Assembly (NCBI RefSeq): GCF_001653565.1
Contig: NZ_LYPB01000060.1
Span: 62,001-126,000, forward strand
Reading direction: 5' to 3'
From: Paenibacillus oryzisoli
GTDB lineage: Bacteria; Bacillota; Bacilli; Paenibacillales; NBRC-103111
Length of the DNA stretch: 64,000 nucleotides
A model generated the notes under the pieces. That model had not been told where the DNA came from and ran no database searches. It worked only from the letters and a program-made list of their open reading frames with translations. A program made the position numbers and the translations under genes. Position 1 is the first letter of the stretch. The number at the start of each line of letters is the position of its first letter. Of the stretch, positions 27,070-35,242 are shown piece by piece.

Positions 27070-28722
27070 TCAGGCGGTCCTTTTTCTAGGGGGAATCTGC
27101 CTTTTTTTCCATGGCGGTGGTGCTTTCTTATTGGTTAGTGGGTGTTTTATTTTTTTCATTGTTGGTTTGATTTCGCGTTTCATCGGTTTTTTAAGTCCGA
27201 GTTTGCGTTTTATTGGTTTCTTCCGAGAACGGAATACTGGTTTCACTTTTTTCTTGAGCGATTTTCTGTAACCCGTAATGATTTTTACACCTGTGAGACG
27301 TTTCCATTTTGTAAGTCTTTTTAATTTTCTACGTCTCAGATAACGGGTTTTCTTGATGATTCTAGTTCTTTTTGCAGCGCGACGCTTCCGTGGAACGCGA
27401 AGTTTAAATCGTTTCTGTCTGCGAGTTGGGAATGGAATAAGAGCTGGAACTGTAGGTGCGGTAGTCGTAGAGTCTCCAGCATTAACGGGCTCAGGTTGGA
27501 CCACTTCAACAGGCGTAACGGGCATCTCGGAGTAAACAGGCGTTAATAGATCTCCAGGAAGAACAATAGAAGGACGTTGGAGAGAAGGTTTGACGTAATC
27601 CGCCGAGTAGTCTCCAGCAGGGTAGTTTGCCTTATCTTTTTCGAGCTCGGTTAATGCCTGCCATTTGCTTGCTTCTGTTGTCATGACTCTTTGAAGAATT
27701 GGCGCAAGCTCAGTATCAAGGAAAACTTGGGGATTAAACACAATTTCTTTGACATGCTTATAAAATTCATTAGGAAAAGCCATATCGATCCATAAGATCT
27801 CGAAGGTTTCTTGGTCTATGGGATTGCCCTTATGATAGGCTTCAATCATGCCGCGAATCCAGGTTAAATCCCACACACCCATATCATCCATGGTGCTAGT
27901 GATTAATTTTCGTAAGTCCCGAATAGGCAGATCATAAGATACGCCGTCTAAGTCAATGACCCAGATGCCGCCAGGTCCCATTTGGCCGTTGGACCATCCA
28001 AAATCTTGATGAGCAAGTCCCCAATGGGGTTCACCTTTGGCGATCATCTTGTGGTAAGGGGAATTTTGGAAACGTTGATACATGTCGTTCGCTTGCCTTT
28101 TGAATTCATCAATAACGGCAAGCAAGTTTGCGCTTGCTGCAGTATCCGAGTAGGCGAGAGCGATATCCTGAAACCAGCCGATTTTGGCAATGATTTTCTC
28201 GTAATATTTGCCCCATCCAAAGATGCGCGAGGATTTCTCCGAACCAGAAGGTGGAACATAGCCACGTGAGTTATTGTGGAATTCCCCTAAGCCAAAGCAC
28301 AGCTGAGAAGCGCCTTCCAAATCGACTTTGGATACGGGTACCAAGGGTTCAATCCAGTCTGTCACGATCCAGAGTTTACCGCCTGCTTCGACGAACATGT
28401 TCCCTTCTTTGGTAGGAATGAAAGAGGGTACACGGTAACCTAGACCAGACATATAGGATTGAGCACCTACACTGAAAAGACTTCTTCGAGGGCGTCTGTG
28501 CAGACATTTGATACTGAGGTTGCCTTTACTTGTGCTGATTTTCCAAATAGCGCCGCCTTTATCGGGCTTAGAGGTAATCAAGAGCATATCATGGACCTGC
28601 ATGTCATAATGTCCCATGACCTCTCTTGCCAGCATCTCTAGTCCAGGAGGAACATACATGTTAGCTACGATTCCTGGTTCCAAGACGTCATCGATCCAGG
28701 GTACGATTTGATAATTTTCCAC
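27070..28722 (-). CDS. CotS-family spore-coat kinase-like protein with a long basic tail
   Basis: The protein has about 550 residues. Residues 1-360 form an aminoglycoside-phosphotransferase-like fold with GLAHQDFGWSNGQ (catalytic Asp and Asn) and VIDLDGVSYD (metal site), as in the CotS/YtaA/YutH coat proteins. After a Pro/Val-rich linker, the last 117 residues contain about 55 Lys/Arg and one acidic residue. That tail is much longer than in ordinary CotS proteins of about 350 residues. GGAG at 28731-28734 is best spaced for GTG 28722; GTG 28725 and ATG 28728 are closer alternatives. It is the first gene of a two-gene operon with the glycosyltransferase. The tail could bind DNA, acidic glycans or the acidic protein at 23160. 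Confidence 0.83.
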   Translation of the reverse strand: MENYQIVPWIDDVLEPGIVANMYVPPGLEMLAREVMGHYDMQVHDMLLITSKPDKGGAIWKISTSKGNLSIKCLHRRPRRSLFSVGAQSYMSGLGYRVPSFIPTKEGNMFVEAGGKLWIVTDWIEPLVPVSKVDLEGASQLCFGLGEFHNNSRGYVPPSGSEKSSRIFGWGKYYEKIIAKIGWFQDIALAYSDTAASANLLAVIDEFKRQANDMYQRFQNSPYHKMIAKGEPHWGLAHQDFGWSNGQMGPGGIWVIDLDGVSYDLPIRDLRKLITSTMDDMGVWDLTWIRGMIEAYHKGNPIDQETFEILWIDMAFPNEFYKHVKEIVFNPQVFLDTELAPILQRVMTTEASKWQALTELEKDKANYPAGDYSADYVKPSLQRPSIVLPGDLLTPVYSEMPVTPVEVVQPEPVNAGDSTTTAPTVPALIPFPTRRQKRFKLRVPRKRRAAKRTRIIKKTRYLRRRKLKRLTKWKRLTGVKIITGYRKSLKKKVKPVFRSRKKPIKRKLGLKKPMKREIKPTMKKIKHPLTNKKAPPPWKKRQIPPRKRTA

Positions 28723-28851
28723 CACCATCACTCCATCACGTATTTTAAAGTGAATTGTACGTTCTAAGCATTTACCCAATCTGCGACATTACTTTAGTTT
28801 TACTTCTGTGCGTTTGCATACTGCTGTGAAAACGAATGATCACCTCACATA

Positions 28852-28871
28852 AACCGAATTAGGTTTATCTA
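28852..28871. promoter_or_regulatory. Palindrome resembling paired GerE sites
   Basis: ATAAACC-gaatta-GGTTTAT is an inverted repeat. AATTAGGTTTAT fits the GerE consensus RWWTRGGYNNYY except for one base. It lies about 130 bases before the CotS-like start. Confidence 0.35.
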
Positions 28872-28972
28872 ATTCTATGCATATGTCATTAGGTGAATCG
28901 TTGATATGTACAAGAGTGGAACTTCACGAAAAACGATTAGACTTCCGCATACTTTTATACGGGAATATATCT

Positions 28973-29024
28973 TTGATATGAAACCAAATGGTTTCATATA
29001 TTGAAAACGAAACCAAAAGGTTTC
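28973..29024 (+). promoter_or_regulatory. Sigma-A-like promoter with two palindromic operators
   Basis: TTGATA (28973-28978) and TATATT (28997-29002) are 18 bases apart. A 24-base palindrome, ATATGAAACC-aaat-GGTTTCATAT (28976-28999), fills the spacer. A second copy, GAAACC-aaaa-GGTTTC (29009-29024), sits at the expected transcription start. Centre spacing is 29 bases. No repressor gene is adjacent. Confidence 0.6.
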
Positions 29025-29050
29025 GCAAAGTGCGGTAAGTCAATCTTAAC

Positions 29051-29239
29051 GTGAGTAAAGCGGATAAGACGCAGTCTTTCGTCATTTATATACTTGTATC
29101 GTTCCTTACTTCTATTGCTTTCGCAGTATGTATAGAGCTATGGAAAGCTGGTGGACAAGCATTTGAATAAGATGGAGAGAGTTTGTTGAATGCTTTTTGG
29201 TTTACGATGCTGTTGCTTATTTTCTGGTACTGGGTGTGA
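29051..29239 (+). pseudogene. Small membrane protein, apparently interrupted by a stop codon
   Basis: A GTG-started frame of 39 codons encodes a hydrophobic helix (SFVIYILVSFLTSIAFAVCIELW) and ends in TAA at 29168-29170. The same frame continues for 22 codons with a second hydrophobic stretch (LLNAFWFTMLLLIFWYWV). This looks like a two-helix protein with a nonsense mutation, or a real 39-residue peptide. There is no strong ribosome site. It begins 27 bases after the second palindrome of the operator-bearing promoter. It is the only coding signal in the 625-base gap from 28723 to 29347. Confidence 0.35.
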
Positions 29240-29347
29240 TTACTCTGAAGATACGCTAACTTCTTCTAAGTTTATGATAAGTCTTAGCATTCTTCTCCGA
29301 GGTATAGTAAGTGTATAGCTAAGAACACACTTTCAGGAGGGGTCAAG

Positions 29348-30082
29348 ATGAGTACATTGACGCAAGAAGAAGTAGCCTTTTATAAGGAAAATGGGTATTT
29401 TCTGTATGCTAAACAGTTATTCTCCGGGGATAAATTAGCCGAATTAACGGGGATTTTTGAGGATCAGTTGAAGCAAAAAGGCAGCAAACTATCCGATGAG
29501 TTAGACACGCCGCATTTCCGCGAAGAACGCTTGTTGAACTTCCTGTTATCGGATGAAGTGTTGGATCTAGTTGAGCCAATTATCGGTCCTAACATCGGTC
29601 TTTGGTCCTCTCATTTTATTTGCAAGGATCCGATTGTTGGCCGTGCAACGCCTTGGCATGAAGATTCTGCCTATTGGAAAGGCCGGGTCTCAAGCTTCGA
29701 TAACATCATTACTGTCTGGTTGGCTATTGATAACAGTACGAAGGAAAATGGCTGTATGCAAGTCATTCCAGGTACCCATGCTCATGGATTTTCAGAGTAC
29801 GAGAAAGTAGACGGCGAGACGAATCTCTTTAGTACGCAAATTAAAAACGTAGATACATCCAATGCAGTTCATTTTGAGCTCCAAAGGGGTCAATGCTCGC
29901 TGCATGATTCACGCATTATGCACGGCGCCGATCCCAACAAGAGTGACTTTCGCCGCTGCGGCTATACCATGCGATATTTCTCAACAGACACTAAGGTCTT
30001 TGAGGATAAAAATGCTAATCACAGAGTGTGGTTAGCTCGCGGTAAAGATTTAGCTGGAAATCAATATGCGAATGTGGAGTAG
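29348..30082 (+). CDS. Phytanoyl-CoA dioxygenase (PhyH) family protein
   Basis: The 244-residue protein has the Fe(II)/2-oxoglutarate facial triad: His and Asp in TPWHEDSAYWKG and the distal His in SRIMHGADPNKSD. A following Arg (RCGYTMRYF) would bind 2-oxoglutarate. It would hydroxylate an unknown small molecule in the cytoplasm. AGGAGG lies close before the ATG. An AraC-family regulator follows after 63 bases. It is one of three PhyH proteins in this window, alike in fold but different in length and partners. Confidence 0.9.
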   Translation: MSTLTQEEVAFYKENGYFLYAKQLFSGDKLAELTGIFEDQLKQKGSKLSDELDTPHFREERLLNFLLSDEVLDLVEPIIGPNIGLWSSHFICKDPIVGRATPWHEDSAYWKGRVSSFDNIITVWLAIDNSTKENGCMQVIPGTHAHGFSEYEKVDGETNLFSTQIKNVDTSNAVHFELQRGQCSLHDSRIMHGADPNKSDFRRCGYTMRYFSTDTKVFEDKNANHRVWLARGKDLAGNQYANVE

Positions 30083-30145
30083 AAGGAAATGTAACTTGAT
30101 GAACGAAATCTTATAATAAACGAATTGACCACGAGGAGGAAATGG

Positions 30146-30982
30146 ATGAAGAAGCAACCCGTCCGATTAACGACTGAACAGTTTATTCATCCTGCATCCT
30201 CCTATCAAATATACTTTCAACATATTAATGAGATCCATGCTCTGCATTGGCACGAATTCTATGAGCTTTGTTTTGTGCTTCGAGGTAGAGGGATGAATAC
30301 GGTTAATGGAACTGCACATGAATTGCGCAAAGGAAGCTTGTTCTTGTTGACTCCTGCTGACTTTCATGAAATCTATTCCTATCCGGATGAACCGATGGAG
30401 CTGTATAATCTAGTCTTTGATGAGAAACTGCTAGATCAGGGGATGCGTGAGTTCATGTTTGGGCAAGTTGCCGAATATATGGTGGATTTGAATGAAGCTC
30501 ATCATGATGCGATAGAGTCAGAGTTTAGCATGATTCGCGATGAGGTTCAGCTAATGAAGCCAGGACATTCTATTCTGATTAAAGGAGCTTTTGAGCGAAT
30601 TCTGTTGTATTTATTTCGAACTTTCCATGATGGGAAAGGTCAGCCAGAGCTGCCGGTCACGCCGTCGCAGTCCTCAACGCTTCAGCGAGCGCTTGTGTAT
30701 ATGCACCATCATTTTCGCGAAGAACTTCGATTGGAAGATGCAGCTAAGCAAGCGGGCTTGGCGCCGAATTATTTTAGTCTCGTTTTTCATAAAATGACAG
30801 GTATTTCGTTCCAAATCTACTTACAAGGGTTACGATTACAATTTGCCAAATCCCTTCTGCAAGCTTCGGATATTCCAATTACGGAAATCTGCTTTGCCTC
30901 AGGATTCAATACCTTAACGCATTTCGAAAGAGCGTTCAAGCAGAAGTATGGAAGTTCACCGCGAACTTTTCGTTCGAACTAA
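30146..30982 (+). CDS. AraC-family transcriptional regulator
   Basis: The protein has 278 residues. An N-terminal cupin-type ligand domain (HWHEFYELCFVLRGRG, then GSLFLLTPADFHEI) is followed by two C-terminal helix-turn-helices ending in FKQKYGSSPRTFR. AGGAGG lies 6 bases before the ATG at 30146. It is immediately downstream of the PhyH gene, which it probably controls; the ligand is unknown. Confidence 0.9.
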   Translation: MKKQPVRLTTEQFIHPASSYQIYFQHINEIHALHWHEFYELCFVLRGRGMNTVNGTAHELRKGSLFLLTPADFHEIYSYPDEPMELYNLVFDEKLLDQGMREFMFGQVAEYMVDLNEAHHDAIESEFSMIRDEVQLMKPGHSILIKGAFERILLYLFRTFHDGKGQPELPVTPSQSSTLQRALVYMHHHFREELRLEDAAKQAGLAPNYFSLVFHKMTGISFQIYLQGLRLQFAKSLLQASDIPITEICFASGFNTLTHFERAFKQKYGSSPRTFRSN

Positions 30983-31049
30983 AGGTGTGTGTTGATGTCT
31001 AGATGTGTATAATAGATATATCTAATCCACACAAAGGGGACAACCTCTC

Positions 31050-31220
31050 ATGATTACTTGCAAATCGTGCTCCAAACCAACAGAACTCCATACACAGCGT
31101 TGTTCGCACTGCGGGGCATTATCTCCCTACACGGTTGCTGAGAAATTCGATATGATGGCCGAACTGGTGGAGAAAGCGCTGAAGCAGGAGCTCGAATCGA
31201 GAAGAAGATTGAAACACTAG
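31050..31220 (+). CDS. Zinc-ribbon microprotein
   Basis: This 56-residue frame starts MITCKSCSK and has two CxxC knuckles, CKSC and CSHC, followed by an amphipathic helix rich in Glu/Lys/Arg. AAGGGGA lies about 11 bases before the ATG, TATAAT occurs at 31008-31013, and a terminator follows at 31266. The knuckles suggest one bound zinc and a protein- or nucleic-acid-binding role. It resembles small zinc-ribbon proteins common in Firmicutes, but I cannot assign a family. Confidence 0.65.
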   Translation: MITCKSCSKPTELHTQRCSHCGALSPYTVAEKFDMMAELVEKALKQELESRRRLKH

Positions 31221-31265
31221 GCCTGGTACAAATGCATAGTAGAGGCTGGGAGTAACCAGAGTAAG

Positions 31266-31293
31266 GCACCCGACATGGTCAGGTGTTTTTTTG
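31266..31293 (+). terminator. Rho-independent terminator
   Basis: CACC-c-GAC-atg-GTC-a-GGTG is followed by seven T. It closes the zinc-ribbon gene. Confidence 0.75.
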
Positions 31294-31375
31294 TTTTTTG
31301 TAGGGTTCTGTCACTGGCACAGGAAATGAATAGTGTACTGATGGTGAGGTAGGAGGTGCCATAGGATACTGGTGG

Positions 31376-31558
31376 GGATAGGGGGAAACAAGAGGGGGAT
31401 AGAAAAGTAGAGTGGGCAGAGAAAAGTAGAAAAAGAAGGAGAAATAAGAAAAGTAAATAAAGAAAGAAAAGTAGAAGGGAATTGAGGAAAGAAGAGAAGT
31501 GAAGAGAATTGAAGAGAAGAGAAGAGAAGAGAAAGAAAAGGTGGGGCAGAGTAGGGGA
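31376..31558 (+). repeat. Long polypurine tract
   Basis: About 180 bases of almost pure A/G on this strand include GAAGA-type tandem repeats (about 31511-31540). It lies in the 777-base gap 31221-31997, which has no credible gene. Confidence 0.75.
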
Positions 31559-31639
31559 GTCGGTATCTAGCTAGGTGTTTTAAGTAGAAATGGGTTTACA
31601 CTCACCTTATCTCGCCTTGCCATCAATTACCACCCTCGC

Positions 31640-31835
31640 CGTAAATAGATGGATTTTCTCCCGTTAATTATTAAGAAATTCCGTCAAATTATCAAATAAA
31701 TGGATTTTATACAGTTAAATTCAGTCAATTTGACGAATTGGTAAGAGAATGGCGAATTTAACTACATAATTTCCATCTAATTCAAATTATCACGTTATTT
31801 CCTATGAAATAACTGTAGTTTTTCCAGTTAGTTAG
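31640..31835. repeat. Dispersed intergenic repeat family A, copy 3
   Basis: It contains AAATAGATGGATTTTC, AAATAAATGGATTTTATACAGTTAAATT, a near-complementary arm AATTTAACTACATAATTTCCAT, and AACTGTAGTTTTTCCAGTTA. The arms can form stem-loops. Confidence 0.6.
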
Positions 31836-31925
31836 TTTGAGCAGCATCAACTTCCATACTTATTACCTGAGCAATGGCAACCGAAAAGTGGAAATACAGT
31901 ACAAGGAAAAACAAATGCGTGCCAT

Positions 31926-31972
31926 TTTACTCGAGGTTTGAACGTTTTATAATAAAAATGTAAGCGCTACAC
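31926..31972 (+). promoter_or_regulatory. Candidate promoter with cre-like site for the second sugar operon
   Basis: TTTACT (31926-31931) and TATAAT (31948-31953) are 16 bases apart. TGTAAGCGCT at 31959-31968 matches the left arm and core of a cre site, but the right arm is imperfect. It sits at the predicted start point. Confidence 0.5.
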
Positions 31973-31997
31973 AAACTAGTTCATTGGGGGAAATAGG

Positions 31998-33326
31998 ATG
32001 AAGAAGACATTAGTAGCTGCAACATCAATTTGTTTACTGGCAACGTTACTCGCAGCATGCGGATCGGAAACAACGACAACGACTGCTAGCTCAACACCAG
32101 CAGCCAAAGCTTCAACGGCAGCGGCTACGCCAGCCCCAGCGACGGAAGCTCCCAAAGCGGCGAACCCGAACGATGAGATTAAAGGGAAGATCGTGTTCGC
32201 AACAAACCGCACAGATTTAATTGATACGAAGTTGAAAGAATATAAAGAAGCTTTCAAGAAGAAGTTTCCGAATGCAGATGTGGAATTCGAAGCGCTGAAG
32301 GATTATGAAGCTGCTATCAAATTACGCTTAGCTACAGCAGAAGTGCCCGATGTCGTTTTGATTCCGAACATTCCGAATACACAGCTTCCTGATTATTTTG
32401 CCCCACTGGATGATCTCGGCCTGAATGATAAAATTCGCTTCAAAGACTACAAAACAGCGAACGGAGGTACGTATGGCCTCGTAACTGGAGGTTCCACAAC
32501 AGGCATTGTATACAACAAGAAAGCCTTCGCTGATGCCGGTGTTACAGCGCTTCCGAAGACGCTCGATGAATTCTATGCGGCATCAGAGAAGCTGAAAGCG
32601 AAGGGGATTGTACCTCTAGCAACTAATTATAAGGACAAATGGCCGCTCTACACATGGCAGCACGTAGCTGTAGCGATGTCCGGAAATCCGAACTTCTGGA
32701 ATGATCGCATCAAGCAGGAGAATGCTTTTGACCCGAATGGTGCGTTCGCCAAGTCACTTGGTATCCTCAAAACGATGATCAGCAAGGGTTATGTCGAGAA
32801 AGACATCAACTCCTCGAACTGGGAGCAATCCAAGAAGGATGTAGCCTCTGGTAAAATGGCAATGTACCTCTTGCCGAACTGGGTCATCCCACAAGTCATT
32901 GAAAATGGCACAGAGAGTGCGAATGTAGGCTTCTTCCCAATGCCATTCGATAATTCGGGTAAGCTGACTACCCTCATGACACCTGACTATTTCTATGCAG
33001 TTAGCAAAAATAGCAAGAACCTCAAGACAGCAAAAGCTTTCGTTAAATGGTTGATTGAGGATTCCGGCTATGATGATTTCGCTGGTTTCATTCCATCTTT
33101 GAAGGATAAGAAGTCCTCGGTAACCCAATTGTCGGACTTCCTAGCTACGAAAGACTTGAACTTCGTTGAAATCGCTGCGGATAACAGCGATGCCATGGCG
33201 ATCCAAAACAAAGCGCAAATTGACTTGAACGATATCGCACAAGAAGTAGCGGTAACAGATGTAGCCAAAGTATTTGATAAATATAACAAAAAATGGGTAG
33301 ATGCGAAGAAAGCGCTTGGTAAGTAA
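31998..33326 (+). CDS. Extracellular sugar-binding lipoprotein (CUT1 family)
   Basis: The 442-residue precursor has a lipoprotein signal with lipobox LAAC at about residues 18-21. A Thr/Ala/Pro-rich linker (about 24-52) follows, then a family 1 solute-binding fold (KIVFATNRTD, TTGIVYNKKAFADAG, MAMYLLPNWVIPQ). It feeds the permeases at 33410 and 34284. A terminator-like hairpin separates it from them. The sugar is unknown, and no glycosidase lies in this operon. Confidence 0.92.
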   Translation: MKKTLVAATSICLLATLLAACGSETTTTTASSTPAAKASTAAATPAPATEAPKAANPNDEIKGKIVFATNRTDLIDTKLKEYKEAFKKKFPNADVEFEALKDYEAAIKLRLATAEVPDVVLIPNIPNTQLPDYFAPLDDLGLNDKIRFKDYKTANGGTYGLVTGGSTTGIVYNKKAFADAGVTALPKTLDEFYAASEKLKAKGIVPLATNYKDKWPLYTWQHVAVAMSGNPNFWNDRIKQENAFDPNGAFAKSLGILKTMISKGYVEKDINSSNWEQSKKDVASGKMAMYLLPNWVIPQVIENGTESANVGFFPMPFDNSGKLTTLMTPDYFYAVSKNSKNLKTAKAFVKWLIEDSGYDDFAGFIPSLKDKKSSVTQLSDFLATKDLNFVEIAADNSDAMAIQNKAQIDLNDIAQEVAVTDVAKVFDKYNKKWVDAKKALGK

Positions 33327-33337
33327 ACGTTAGGCTT

Positions 33338-33383
33338 AAGAGGGCTGAATGATCAGATTGCAGGCATTCAATCCTCTTTTTTC
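33338..33383 (+). terminator. Terminator-like hairpin between binding-protein and permease genes
   Basis: AGAGG and TGAATG pair with CATTCA and CCTCT, followed by a T run. Partial readthrough would supply the permeases at lower levels. Confidence 0.7.
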
Positions 33384-33409
33384 AAATTAAAGAGCAATGA
33401 GGTATGGAG

Positions 33410-34279
33410 ATGAGCTACCAACAACAAAAAATTACGCTAATCGTATCTTTCTTAATTGTGCCGCTCATGCTGCTTTTGACATTTACCTACTATCCAGCAT
33501 TGAGGCTCATTTACCTAAGCTTTACATCATGGGATGGGTTAGCACCGGTCAAAACGTGGGTTGGACTCTCAAATTACAAAGAGCTTATGGGGAATAGGGA
33601 AGTCTTTTATATTTTCCTTCATAATGTTGCTTACTTCGTAGGTGGTATCCTGCAAAATGTAGTTGCCTTTTTCTTCGCTGTCCTGTTAAACAGTAAGCTC
33701 AAGGGACGGAACATGTTTCGGACAGTCTTATTTCTGCCCTACATTATGAATGGCGTCGCTGTAGCGTTTATGTTCGGTTATGTGTTCGATACGAATACGG
33801 GTTCATTGAATTATTTCTTAAGTTTGCTAGGCATGGATCCGATTTCTTGGTTAGGTAAGCCAGGTCTTGTCAACATATCTCTAGCTTCAATTGGCGTGTG
33901 GAAGTTTATGGGTTTCAATATGGTAGTATACTTAGGGGCACTACAGTCGTTGCCTGAAGATCTCTATGAAGCAGCTAAAATAGACGGTGCACGACGATTC
34001 CAAGTGCTTCGTTACATTACAATCCCTGGTATGAGGAAAATTATCGAGCTTAATCTGTTTCTGACGGTGATCGGGGCTTTGGAAGTTTTCGACCTTCCTT
34101 TCGTACTGACCAAAGGCGGTCCTTTGGCGGCAAGCAAAACGTATGTTCAGCAAACAGTGGAGACCGCGTTTCAATATAACAACTTTGGACTCGCATCAGC
34201 GATGAGCGTCCTGCTCATGATCGTCGTGATTGTCGTAGTATCGGCACAACGCAGAATTGTTGGAGGAAAGGAGGAGTGA
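33410..34279 (+). CDS. Sugar ABC transporter permease, MalF type
   Basis: This is a six-helix membrane protein of about 289 residues with the EAA loop YEAAKIDGARRFQVLRYITIPGM. GAGG lies 7 bases before ATG 33410; an ATG two codons earlier is the alternative. Its end is 4 bases from the next permease start, so the two are co-translated. No ATPase gene is present, consistent with a shared MsmX-type ATPase. Confidence 0.91.
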   Translation: MSYQQQKITLIVSFLIVPLMLLLTFTYYPALRLIYLSFTSWDGLAPVKTWVGLSNYKELMGNREVFYIFLHNVAYFVGGILQNVVAFFFAVLLNSKLKGRNMFRTVLFLPYIMNGVAVAFMFGYVFDTNTGSLNYFLSLLGMDPISWLGKPGLVNISLASIGVWKFMGFNMVVYLGALQSLPEDLYEAAKIDGARRFQVLRYITIPGMRKIIELNLFLTVIGALEVFDLPFVLTKGGPLAASKTYVQQTVETAFQYNNFGLASAMSVLLMIVVIVVVSAQRRIVGGKEE

Positions 34280-34283
34280 CACC

Positions 34284-35111
34284 ATGAAGCCAAGACCAAT
34301 CACATCGGCAGTGAAATACACGCTTTTGTCCTTTGCCAGCCTAATTATCTTTTTCCCCCTATATATCTTGTGTGTAAATGCCTTTAAGGGGAGCAAGGAA
34401 TATGGCATGTCCAGCGCGTTTTCATTGCCAAACTCCTTTCTTAATTTTGAGAATTTCCAACTTGTGTTTGAACGGGGGAACCTCGGGCAGGCGTTTCTGA
34501 ATACGACCATCGTGATAGGCTTATCCTTGATTGGTAATATTGTCATGGGGACAATGGTAGCGTACGTGCTCGGGCGTTTTAAATTTCCAGGACGCTTTCT
34601 TATACTGGGTCTGTATACCGGAGCGGCGATTATTCCAGCAATCACGACACAAGTGGCGATTTTCTCGATTATCAAATGGTTGGGGTTATTCAATACACAT
34701 TTCGCACCTGTGCTCCTATACATTGGAGCGGACGTCGTACAAATTTACATCTTGCTTCAGTTTATTCGTAATATTCCTTATGAGCTTGATGAGAATGCAA
34801 TGATCGAAGGTTTATCGCTGTATGGCATTTTCTACCGGATTATCGTTCCACTGCTGACACCGGCCATTTCAACGGTCATTATTCTGAAAACCATTTCAAT
34901 ATATAATGATATGTACACGCCATATTTGTATATGCCTTCGCAGAAGCTAGGTGTGGTATCGACCACCTTGATGAAATTTACAGGTACGAATAGTGCCGAG
35001 TGGCAATTAATTTGTGCAGCAATTCTGATTATCTTACTTCCGACAGTGTTGTTATTTCTGTTCTTGCAACGCTACATTTTCTCCGGGATTACGAATGGTT
35101 CGGTGAAATAA
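34284..35111 (+). CDS. Sugar ABC transporter permease, MalG type
   Basis: The protein has 275 residues with six predicted helices. The EAA-like loop is YELDENAMIEGLSLYGIFYRIIVPL, in which the usual Ala is replaced by Asn-Ala-Met, and the C-terminus is SGITNGSVK. AGGAGG lies 9 bases before the ATG at 34284; the longer frame to 34257 overlaps the previous gene. It forms the transmembrane channel with the gene before it. Confidence 0.91.
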   Translation: MKPRPITSAVKYTLLSFASLIIFFPLYILCVNAFKGSKEYGMSSAFSLPNSFLNFENFQLVFERGNLGQAFLNTTIVIGLSLIGNIVMGTMVAYVLGRFKFPGRFLILGLYTGAAIIPAITTQVAIFSIIKWLGLFNTHFAPVLLYIGADVVQIYILLQFIRNIPYELDENAMIEGLSLYGIFYRIIVPLLTPAISTVIILKTISIYNDMYTPYLYMPSQKLGVVSTTLMKFTGTNSAEWQLICAAILIILLPTVLLFLFLQRYIFSGITNGSVK

Positions 35112-35150
35112 TGAATGAGCAGGACACCGCTGCTGGTGAGTCGAAATAGT

Positions 35151-35186
35151 AACCCAAGGCCCTAACTGTAGAGCCATGGGTTTTCT
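35151..35186 (+). terminator. Rho-independent terminator after the permease pair
   Basis: AACCCA and GGC pair with GCC and TGGGTT, followed by TTC-rich sequence. The sensor kinase gene that follows probably has its own promoter or relies on readthrough. Confidence 0.65.
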
Positions 35187-35242
35187 TGGATTTTAAAAAG
35201 AAAGGGCTTACATTCCTGCGAGAGAGCTAGGGGGAACTTGTT

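Noticed and set aside
28870-28897. Sigma-K promoter before the CotS-like gene
   Set aside because: CATAGAATT is close to the -10, but the only AC upstream is 13 bases away, too near for a good match.
31050-31269. Minus-strand frame opposite the zinc-ribbon frame
   Set aside because: It has no ribosome site and odd composition, while the plus strand has CxxC knuckles, a ribosome site and a terminator.
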